A program made the translations under genes and the position numbers. A stretch of DNA of 5,331 bases from assembly GCA_030832695.1 (NCBI GenBank), contig JAURIP010000125.1:1-5331 (forward strand), written 5' to 3'. How positions within the stretch are numbered: position 1 is the first letter of the stretch; the number at the start of each line of letters is the position of its first letter. Positions 1-5,331 of this stretch are shown here, in pieces. The notes beneath the pieces are model-generated. The model was not told where the DNA came from and ran no database searches. It saw only the letters and a program-made list of their open reading frames with translations. The DNA comes from Sediminibacterium sp. (GTDB lineage Bacteria; Bacteroidota; Bacteroidia; Chitinophagales; Chitinophagaceae).

Positions 1-1479
1 ACTACTCCAAACATTGCATCTACGGCAAATGCACCTAGAGTAAATCATAACGATGCTGAAAACTTATTAAAAATTCCCGTACTTCCAATTAGCTACGGTG
101 ATGCTGCACCATTATTAAAAGATATGGCAGGGCCAGTGGCACCAAAAGATTGGGCGGGTGCTTTACCCTTCACATATCATATTGGGCCAAGTAAATCAAA
201 AGTACATTTGAAATTAGTATTTGATTGGAAGCTAAGACCAGGTTTAAATGTAATTGCAACGATTAAGGGATCTGAATATCCTGATCAGTGGATTATCAGA
301 GGTAATCACCATGATGCATGGGTAAACGGCGCAAATGATCCAATCAGTGGTATGGCTGCAGAGCTCGAAGAGGCTATTGCCATAGGAGGATTATTAAAAC
401 AAGGATGGAAACCTAAACGTACATTAATTTATTGCGCTTGGGATGCGGAAGAACCAGGATTAATGGGATCCACAGAGTGGGTTGAAGATCATGCACTTGA
501 ATTACAAGCAAAAGCGGTTGCATATATAAATTCAGATGGTAATGGCCGTGGATTTTTGGGCGTGCAAGGTTCACATGCGTTATCAAATTTCGTAACGGAT
601 ATCAGTAAATCGGTGATTGATCCGCAAGCGGGGGTTTCGGTGTTTGAAAGACAGAAGGCGAATAGTGCTACGAATGCAGGTAACATCAAATCAAAAAAAG
701 AAATTTTTGAAGCAACTAGTTATCCATTAGGTGCAATGGGGTCTGGTTCGGATTATTCTTCTTTCATACAACACATAGGAGTTCCTTCCTTAAATATTGG
801 TTATGGTGGCGAAGATGCGGGGGGCGAGTATCATTCTATTTATGATTCCTATGATCACTATGCTCGATTCAAAGATGCTGAATTTAAATATGGCGTAACG
901 CTAGCTAAAACATCAGGTCGCGCCGTGCTTCGTTTATCAGAAGCAGATGCACTTCCTTTTGATTACACATCATTACATAAAACAATCAAAGGATATATTA
1001 CCGAGCTAATATCGAATGTAGATGCACTTCGTGAAAAAGCACAGGTGGAGAATGATTTAATAAAAAACAATGCATACAAAATTGCAGCCGATCCAACAAC
1101 CAATTTAACCACTCCAACATTATTAGCCGAAGTGCCTTTTGTTGATTTTTCTTTATTATTAAATGCATTGGCAACACTTGAAAAATCGGCACAAAAAGTA
1201 GAGCAATTAAAAGCGGGGGCAGATGCAAATAAATTAGCTACTATTAATGCAAAAATATATTCAGCTGAACAATCATTGTTACTACCAGCGGGCTTGCCAC
1301 GCAGACCATGGTACAAGCATAGTTTGTATGCACCAGGATTTTATACAGGTTATGGTGTTAAAACAGTGCCGGGTGTTCGTGAAGCCATTGAACAACAAAA
1401 TTGGCTTGAAACACAACAGCAAATAACCGCAGTAGCAAATGCAATAAATAAATTTTCTTCCTATTTAGATGCTTTATAG
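1..1479 (+). CDS. M28-family zinc metallopeptidase, glutamate carboxypeptidase II/transferrin-receptor-like (5' partial)
   Basis: The frame is open from base 1, so this is the C-terminal ~492 residues of a longer protein (family members are usually ~700 or more). Residues are counted from the first codon in the window. By eye it aligns well with human GCPII/PSMA. The two-zinc site is complete: His103 and bridging Asp113 in GNHHDAWVNGANDPISG, catalytic Glu150 and ligand Glu151 in WDAEEPG, Asp179 in YINSDG, and His278 in EYHSIY. The calcium-site pair matching PSMA Glu433/Glu436 is also kept (Glu159, Glu162). Residues ~31-41 look like the end of the segment joining the PA domain to the peptidase domain, and ~317-492 match the TFR-like dimerisation domain. 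It is expected to cleave C-terminal residues from peptides, probably in the periplasm or outside the cell; any signal peptide lies off the window. The glutamate-pocket residues of PSMA are not conserved, so the substrate is unknown. The ATG at 124 is internal. Confidence 0.93.
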   Translation, partial: TTPNIASTANAPRVNHNDAENLLKIPVLPISYGDAAPLLKDMAGPVAPKDWAGALPFTYHIGPSKSKVHLKLVFDWKLRPGLNVIATIKGSEYPDQWIIRGNHHDAWVNGANDPISGMAAELEEAIAIGGLLKQGWKPKRTLIYCAWDAEEPGLMGSTEWVEDHALELQAKAVAYINSDGNGRGFLGVQGSHALSNFVTDISKSVIDPQAGVSVFERQKANSATNAGNIKSKKEIFEATSYPLGAMGSGSDYSSFIQHIGVPSLNIGYGGEDAGGEYHSIYDSYDHYARFKDAEFKYGVTLAKTSGRAVLRLSEADALPFDYTSLHKTIKGYITELISNVDALREKAQVENDLIKNNAYKIAADPTTNLTTPTLLAEVPFVDFSLLLNALATLEKSAQKVEQLKAGADANKLATINAKIYSAEQSLLLPAGLPRRPWYKHSLYAPGFYTGYGVKTVPGVREAIEQQNWLETQQQITAVANAINKFSSYLDAL

Positions 1480-1494
1480 GGTGTAAATTTGCCT

Positions 1495-3531
1495 ATGCCG
1501 TTTCAACTTCAATCTAGCTATACACCTTCAGGTGATCAGCCTGCAGCAATTGCACAGCTAACCGAAGCGGTGCAAGGGGGCGATCGCTATCAAACCTTAT
1601 TGGGGGTTACCGGAAGCGGTAAAACATTTACCGTTGCGAATCTGATTCAAAATGTGCAAAGACCTACACTCATATTAACGCACAATAAAACATTGGTTGC
1701 GCAATTATATGGGGAGTTCAAACAATTTTTTCCCAACAATGCGGTAGGCTATTTTGTTTCATATTACGATTATTATCAGCCAGAAGCTTATTTACCCACT
1801 TCTGGCGTTTATATTGAAAAGGATTTAAGTATCAATGAGGAATTAGATAAGCTAAGGCTTCAGGCCACTGCGCATTTATTAAGTGGTCGTCGTGATATTA
1901 TTATTGTAGCTAGCGTGAGTTGTATTTATGGAATGGGCAATCCTACAGAATATGAAAATGGAATTATTCGTATTGAAAAAGGTATGGTGATTTCAAGACA
2001 AGCTTTTTTACATGCATTGGTCAATAGTTTATACCACAGAACGGTCACCGAATTTGATCGTGGTGGTTTTAGGGTGCAAGGCGATACTGTAGATATTCGA
2101 TTACCCTATGTTGATTATGGTTACCGTATTACATTTTTCGGAGATGAAATTGAATCCATCGAAAGCATTGAAATTGAGACGGGCAAAAGAATTGAGGAGA
2201 TGGAGAATGCAGCCATCTTTCCTGCTAACTTATACTTAGCGCCCAAGGAAATGGTGCAACAAATAATTTATGAAATTCAAGATGAGGTGCGCGCGCAGGT
2301 GGAGTACTTTAAAAATGTAGGAAAGCATATTGAAGCGCAACGTATTAAAGAACGTGTTGAGTATGATATTGAAATGATTAGAGAGTTGGGTTATTGTTCC
2401 GGTATTGAAAACTACTCTCGCTTTTTTGATCGCCGCAAACCAGGCACGCGACCATTTTGTTTGTTAGATTATTTTCCCAAAGATTTTTTATGTGTCATTG
2501 ATGAAAGCCATGTGACCATACCACAGATAACTGGCATGTATGGTGGTGATAGAAGTAGAAAAATGAATTTAGTTGAATATGGATTTAGATTGCCTAGTGC
2601 CATTGATAACAGACCTTTAAATTTTAATGAATTTGAAAATATTATTGGGCAATCTATTTTTTTAAGCGCTACCCCTGGTGACTATGAATTAGAAAAAACA
2701 AGTGGTTTAATTGTAGAGCAGGTGGTACGACCTACAGGTTTATTAGATCCTCCAATTGAAGTACGCCCAACCAAAAATCAAATAGATGATTTATTAGATG
2801 AAATAGCCAAACAAGTGGAGATGGGTGACCGCGTGTTGGTAACCACTCTTACTAAAAAAATGGCCGAAGAAATGGATCGTTATTTGTTACGCATACAAAT
2901 AAAATCCAAATACATACATAGTGATATTGATGCACTTGAGCGTGTTGAAATTTTAAGAGAACTAAGATTAGGCGTGATTGATGTACTCGTGGGTGTAAAC
3001 CTATTAAGAGAGGGACTTGATTTACCTGAGGTTTCCTTAGTAGCTGTATTAGATGCAGACAAAGAAGGATTTTTAAGAAATGAAAAGTCACTCACCCAAA
3101 CCGCTGGTCGCGCAGCGCGTAATGTACGCGGTAGGGTAATATTTTATGGTGATCAAATTACCAAAAGTATGCAGCGCACCATTGATGAAACCAATCGTAG
3201 GCGTGCAAAACAAATGAAATACAATGAGGAACACGGCATTACACCAACGACTATTGTTAAAAGTATTGAACAAGTAATGCAACAGACTTCCGTATTAGAC
3301 ATCAAAGGCTTTACGCTTAATAATATTAATGTTCGCACTTCGGATGAGCTTGAAATGGTGGCAGATCCGGAAAGTATTTATCAAACGATACCACAAATTG
3401 AAAAAGCCATTGGGCAAACCAAAAAACAAATGGAAAAATTTGCCAAAGCACTTGATTTTATGGAAGCGGCTAAGTTGCGCGATGAAATGTTCCGACTAGA
3501 AGCGCAGTTAGCAGGAATGAAAAAAAAGTAA
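1495..3531 (+). CDS. uvrB: UvrABC system protein B (excision nuclease helicase subunit)
   Basis: UvrB receives damaged DNA from UvrA, verifies the lesion with its beta-hairpin and ATPase, and recruits UvrC for dual incision in cytoplasmic nucleotide excision repair. The 678 residues fit the family length. Visible in order are the N-terminal TPSGDQPAAI Q-motif-like segment (10-19), Walker A GVTGSGKT (37-44), the aromatic beta-hairpin starting SYYDYYQPEAYLPTSG (89-104), the Walker B box DESH (336-339), the helicase segment VGVNLLREGLDLPEV, and motif VI GRAAR (538-542). A C-terminal UVR coiled-coil motif for UvrC contact lies at ~641-673 (KALDFMEAAKLRDEMFRLE). No key residue is missing. I chose ATG 1495 because it gives the usual MPFQL start. 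A TTG at 1489 in the same frame adds two residues and has AGGG 7 nt upstream, so it cannot be excluded. The 15-nt gap after the peptidase stop suggests co-transcription. Confidence 0.98.
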   Translation: MPFQLQSSYTPSGDQPAAIAQLTEAVQGGDRYQTLLGVTGSGKTFTVANLIQNVQRPTLILTHNKTLVAQLYGEFKQFFPNNAVGYFVSYYDYYQPEAYLPTSGVYIEKDLSINEELDKLRLQATAHLLSGRRDIIIVASVSCIYGMGNPTEYENGIIRIEKGMVISRQAFLHALVNSLYHRTVTEFDRGGFRVQGDTVDIRLPYVDYGYRITFFGDEIESIESIEIETGKRIEEMENAAIFPANLYLAPKEMVQQIIYEIQDEVRAQVEYFKNVGKHIEAQRIKERVEYDIEMIRELGYCSGIENYSRFFDRRKPGTRPFCLLDYFPKDFLCVIDESHVTIPQITGMYGGDRSRKMNLVEYGFRLPSAIDNRPLNFNEFENIIGQSIFLSATPGDYELEKTSGLIVEQVVRPTGLLDPPIEVRPTKNQIDDLLDEIAKQVEMGDRVLVTTLTKKMAEEMDRYLLRIQIKSKYIHSDIDALERVEILRELRLGVIDVLVGVNLLREGLDLPEVSLVAVLDADKEGFLRNEKSLTQTAGRAARNVRGRVIFYGDQITKSMQRTIDETNRRRAKQMKYNEEHGITPTTIVKSIEQVMQQTSVLDIKGFTLNNINVRTSDELEMVADPESIYQTIPQIEKAIGQTKKQMEKFAKALDFMEAAKLRDEMFRLEAQLAGMKKK

Positions 3532-3606
3532 TATTGATCATTTAAAGTGTTGAACAGTATTAAATAATCAAATCGGGCCTTAAAATGTTTTAATTTTACA
3601 ATAACT
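3532..3606. other. uvrB-pnuC intergenic gap with two AT-rich dyads
   Basis: This 75-nt gap is the longest non-coding stretch in the window. It carries an inverted repeat (3534-3571, listed separately) and a short dyad, TTAAAATGTTTTAA, at 3580-3593. The octamer TAATTTTA at 3591-3598 matches the Bacteroidota -7 consensus TAnnTTTG at five of its six defined positions, but no TTTG -33 box stands at the proper distance. A transcript starting from it would begin almost at the pnuC ATG. I see no TPP riboswitch-like element, although some PnuC-family thiamine transporters in Bacteroidota carry one. The gap may hold a uvrB terminator, a pnuC promoter, or both; neither is proven. Confidence 0.4.
3534..3571. 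repeat. Imperfect inverted repeat, 12-nt arms, 14-nt loop
   Basis: TTGATCATTTAA (3534-3545) and TTAAATAATCAA (3560-3571) are reverse complements at 11 of 12 positions; the one mismatch is C3539 against A3566. The arms start 2 nt after the uvrB stop and are separated by 14 nt, which include the small dyad GTTGAAC (3549-3555). The stem is AT-rich and no T-tract follows it (the sequence continues ATCGGGCC), so it is not a classical intrinsic terminator. It could be a weak terminator or 3'-end stabiliser for uvrB, or an operator for pnuC. The repeat itself is plain in the sequence; its role is inference. Confidence 0.6.
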
Positions 3607-4245
3607 ATGACCTCTCTATTCGAATCTATATACAACGGTTTATTACAAACAACTTGGTTAGAATTGATCGCGGTTATTGCTGGTATCGTTTCTGTATGTT
3701 ATAGCAGAAAGGAAAGCATATTGGTATATCCTATCGGTCTAATCAATACCACCATCTATATTTACCTTAGTTTTAAAGGACATTTATTAGGCGAGGCCAG
3801 TGTTAATTTATATTATACCATTATGAGCTTGTGGGGTTGGTATTTGTGGACAAGAGTGGATCCGAATAAGCACACTATCATTTTACAAATTACAAAAAGC
3901 AACACCCGCGATTGGGTTTATCAAATACTATTTTTTCTAGCCTTTTACTTTTCACTTTTCTTTTCACTCACCTACTTAAAAAAAGAATTTGCACCCGAAG
4001 CCATTCCATGGGCCGACGCACTTGCTAGTGCTGCTGCCTATACGGGTATGTGGTTAATGGCAAAGAAAAAAGTTGAGAGTTGGATCTGGTGGATCATTAC
4101 CAACATTGCCTCTATACCATTATACTTTGTAAAAGGATATACTTTTACAAGTGTACAGTTTATTGTATTATTGATTATTGCCATAGCCGGTTTAAAATCA
4201 TGGAATGATAAAGCAAAAAGTAATTCAATAAAATCAGTGATATAA
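3607..4245 (+). CDS. pnuC: PnuC-family nicotinamide riboside transporter
   Basis: This 212-residue, very hydrophobic inner-membrane protein belongs to the PnuC vitamin-uptake family, which moves unphosphorylated nicotinamide riboside by facilitated diffusion. I count about seven membrane segments, near residues 17-33, 37-56, 66-82, 103-124, 133-152, 159-175 and 180-199, as in solved PnuC structures. Family-like signatures are the early WLELIAVIAGIVSV helix, YPIGLINTTIY (41-51), the Trp-rich SLWGWYLW (74-81), and the late WIWWIITNIASIPLYFVKGY with its Trp/Asn/Tyr set (159-178). The C-terminus is short, polar and probably cytoplasmic. The start is the ATG that begins just before the first helix; there is no Shine-Dalgarno. 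A NadR-like kinase gene follows 27 nt downstream, and phosphorylation would trap the imported riboside. Relatives in this family carry thiamine (PnuT) or riboflavin (PnuX); the kinase neighbour favours nicotinamide riboside, but the substrate is inferred. Confidence 0.92.
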   Translation: MTSLFESIYNGLLQTTWLELIAVIAGIVSVCYSRKESILVYPIGLINTTIYIYLSFKGHLLGEASVNLYYTIMSLWGWYLWTRVDPNKHTIILQITKSNTRDWVYQILFFLAFYFSLFFSLTYLKKEFAPEAIPWADALASAAAYTGMWLMAKKKVESWIWWIITNIASIPLYFVKGYTFTSVQFIVLLIIAIAGLKSWNDKAKSNSIKSVI

Positions 4246-4272
4246 TTATAATATTTAAAACGCATTAAAGAA

Positions 4273-4818
4273 ATGACCAACACTTTGCAAAAAATTGTAG
4301 TACTGGGTCCCGAATCAACTGGGAAATCAACACTTTGTGAACAGTTGGCAAAACATTACAACACTATTAACTGTCCAGAATACGCGCGCCAATTCTTGAC
4401 CGAAAACGGTGTAAAATATAATTACACTGATTTATTAACAATTGCCAAGGGGCAATTAACATTAGAGGACAACCTTACGCAACAAGCGGTAGAAAATAAA
4501 AAAAATAAGTTAGTTATTGACACTGACATGTATGTTATGAAGGTTTGGTGTGAATATGTGTTTGATAACTGCCACACTTATATCTTAGAACAAATAAATG
4601 TGCGTAGTTATGATTATTATTTATTGTGCGATATTGACCTTCCTTGGACATCGGATGAAATGCGCGAATATCCCGATAACAAGCCGCGACAAGAACTATT
4701 CCAAATTTATAAGGATATATTAATTAATCAAAACACCCCCTGGGGTATCGTAAATGGGATAGGAGCAGAAAGGACCAATAATGCAATCGCACTAATTGAT
4801 AAAAACCTTCCAAAATAA
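4273..4818 (+). CDS. nadR: NadR-like ribosylnicotinamide kinase (AAA_28-type P-loop ATPase)
   Basis: This 181-residue P-loop kinase resembles the C-terminal kinase domain of NadR, which phosphorylates nicotinamide riboside to NMN in the cytoplasm. Walker A is GPESTGKST (12-20). Next come CPEYARQF (34-41), matching the WEYGREF segment of Haemophilus NadR, then the acidic IDTD motif (82-85), the counterpart of FIDTDF in NadR, which is expected to serve metal or substrate binding. LLCDIDLPWTSDEMREYPD (117-135) corresponds to the late strand and lid region. The protein is only the kinase: the NMN adenylyltransferase domain and the helix-turn-helix repressor domain of enterobacterial NadR are both absent, so NMN to NAD conversion needs an enzyme encoded elsewhere. 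The symbol therefore reflects domain homology rather than full-length NadR. It lies 27 nt after pnuC on the same strand, which supports a salvage operon. The ATG at 4273 has only an A-rich leader (ATTAAAGAA) as a possible ribosome-binding region. Confidence 0.88.
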   Translation: MTNTLQKIVVLGPESTGKSTLCEQLAKHYNTINCPEYARQFLTENGVKYNYTDLLTIAKGQLTLEDNLTQQAVENKKNKLVIDTDMYVMKVWCEYVFDNCHTYILEQINVRSYDYYLLCDIDLPWTSDEMREYPDNKPRQELFQIYKDILINQNTPWGIVNGIGAERTNNAIALIDKNLPK

Positions 4819-4825
4819 AACGACG

Positions 4826-4842
4826 GTTATTTTTTTAATAAC
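4826..4842 (-). terminator. Possible weak AT-rich terminator hairpin at the mtgA 3' end
   Basis: GTTATT (4826-4831) and AATAAC (4837-4842) form a 6-bp inverted repeat around a run of five T. On the - strand the hairpin is followed, after CGTCG, by TTTTATTTT, so it could end mtgA transcripts. The stem is short, AT-rich and overlaps the mtgA stop codon. No T-tract follows in the + direction, so support for terminating the kinase gene is weaker still. Confidence 0.22.
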
Positions 4843-5331
4843 GCACGGACATCTTCATCCCCTTCAATATTATTCATCTCTCGTAAAATTTGAGGATAAC
4901 GCCATGACACCCTTCTGGTCATTGGTCTTGCTGTAAACTTTTTCGGATTGGGAAAACCAGCAACAATCATTGCAGCTTCGGCCCTGCTTAAATTTTTCGC
5001 CGATTTGTGAAAGTAATGTTGTGCCGCCGCTTCCACACCAAAGCAACCAGGCCCCGTTTCAATGACATTTAAGTACACTTCTAAAATTCTTTTTTTACCC
5101 CAGACCCATTCAATTAAAAATGTAAAATACACTTCCGGTATTTTTCTTATATACTTATCATATTTACCACCCTGCCATAAAAAAACATTTTTTGCTGTTT
5201 GTTGTGTTATGGTACTTGCGCCACCACCAATCGGTATTTTTGACTTTTTTTTCTTTTTTGGTCGCAAGCTTTTTTCAATCGCATCCCAATCAAAGCCACT
5301 ATGGTCTGTAAAGGATTGGTCCTCGCTCGCA
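4827..5331 (-). CDS. mtgA: Monofunctional peptidoglycan glycosyltransferase MtgA, GT51 (5' partial)
   Basis: MtgA polymerises lipid II into glycan strands at the outer face of the inner membrane. The frame is open to the window edge, giving 167 residues of a protein usually ~220-240 long; the N-terminal membrane anchor lies off the window. Counting from the first whole codon (5330-5328), GT51 motif I is SEDQSFTDHSG with catalytic Glu3 (codon 5324-5322). Motif II is GASTITQQTAKN (37-48), followed by KKRILEVYLN (motif III, second conserved Glu), FGVEAAAQHYF (motif IV) and EAAMIVAGFPNPKKF (motif V). There is no transpeptidase domain: the protein ends soon after motif V, so this is MtgA and not a class A PBP. 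A TTG at 5267-5265 that could be taken as a start is internal, because motif I lies upstream of it. The linker between motifs I and II carries five lysines in a row, encoded by A-rich homopolymers. It converges on the kinase gene, 8 nt from its stop. Confidence 0.95.
   Translation of the reverse strand, partial: ASEDQSFTDHSGFDWDAIEKSLRPKKKKKSKIPIGGGASTITQQTAKNVFLWQGGKYDKYIRKIPEVYFTFLIEWVWGKKRILEVYLNVIETGPGCFGVEAAAQHYFHKSAKNLSRAEAAMIVAGFPNPKKFTARPMTRRVSWRYPQILREMNNIEGDEDVRALLKK

Noticed and set aside
124..126. ATG at 124 as the start of the peptidase
   Set aside because: The frame is open back to base 1, and the upstream residues (KIPVLPISYGDA) match the segment before the peptidase domain in PSMA, so 124 is internal.
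945..1029. Repeated GATGCACTT words in the peptidase gene, also seen at 2929-2937 in uvrB
   Set aside because: These are codons for Asp-Ala-Leu in coding frame with different flanks each time, not a repeat array.
963..1316. 117-codon open frame on the - strand inside the peptidase gene
   Set aside because: It lies wholly within a well-supported + strand gene, has no recognisable family, and reads as the reverse shadow of its codons.
3088..3338. Overlapping 61- and 64-codon - strand frames within uvrB
   Set aside because: They are antisense to the conserved C-terminal part of UvrB and have no features of their own.
3532..3606. TPP or other riboswitch ahead of pnuC
   Set aside because: The 75-nt gap is too short and lacks the conserved thi-box core (for example CUGAGA); no other aptamer pattern was recognised.
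3381..3635. 84-codon - strand open frame spanning the uvrB 3' end and the gap before pnuC
   Set aside because: It is mostly antisense to the conserved UVR motif of uvrB, and its sequence has no recognisable domain.
4241..4250. Perfect 10-nt palindrome TATAATTATA at the pnuC stop, which could suggest a promoter or hairpin
   Set aside because: It is pure A/T, short, and expected by chance in this composition; it has no loop for a stable hairpin and no partner promoter box.
4038..4283. 81-codon - strand frame across the end of pnuC and start of the kinase gene
   Set aside because: It is antisense to the last two membrane segments of PnuC; the hydrophobic look comes from the opposite strand.
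5265..5267. TTG on the - strand as the start of mtgA
   Set aside because: Upstream codons encode the catalytic motif SEDQSFTDHSG of GT51, so the gene runs on past the window edge.

Overview
The window looks like an ordinary chromosomal segment of a low-GC Bacteroidota bacterium, perhaps a Chitinophagales/Sphingobacteriia-type lineage. Three things suggest this: an AT-rich sequence, genes without convincing Shine-Dalgarno sequences, and a PnuC transporter next to a stand-alone NadR-type kinase. The lineage is an inference from gene content and style; it was not tested by a search.

Layout: four genes run on the + strand and one partial gene runs toward them on the - strand. Positions 1-1479 hold the C-terminal ~492 residues of an M28-family zinc peptidase of the glutamate carboxypeptidase II/transferrin-receptor-like type; its N-terminus lies upstream of the window. 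Only 15 nt later, uvrB (1495-3531) encodes a complete nucleotide-excision-repair damage-recognition helicase. A 75-nt gap (3532-3606) carries an imperfect inverted repeat with 12-nt arms and a second short dyad. Next come pnuC (3607-4245) and a NadR-like ribosylnicotinamide kinase (4273-4818), 27 nt apart and probably one transcription unit. The partial gene mtgA (4827-5331, - strand), a monofunctional peptidoglycan glycosyltransferase, converges on the kinase gene with only 8 nt between stop codons; its N-terminus lies beyond the right edge.

Functional links: PnuC and the kinase form a plausible NAD-precursor salvage pair, in which nicotinamide riboside is imported and then trapped as NMN. 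The peptidase, UvrB and MtgA are housekeeping or general functions with no evident pathway link to each other. I see no mobile element, CRISPR array, tRNA, rRNA or phage gene. I found no clearly novel system. The points most worth a second look are the loss of the glutamate-recognition residues in the peptidase, the inverted repeat between uvrB and pnuC, and the lysine-rich, homopolymer-encoded linker in MtgA.
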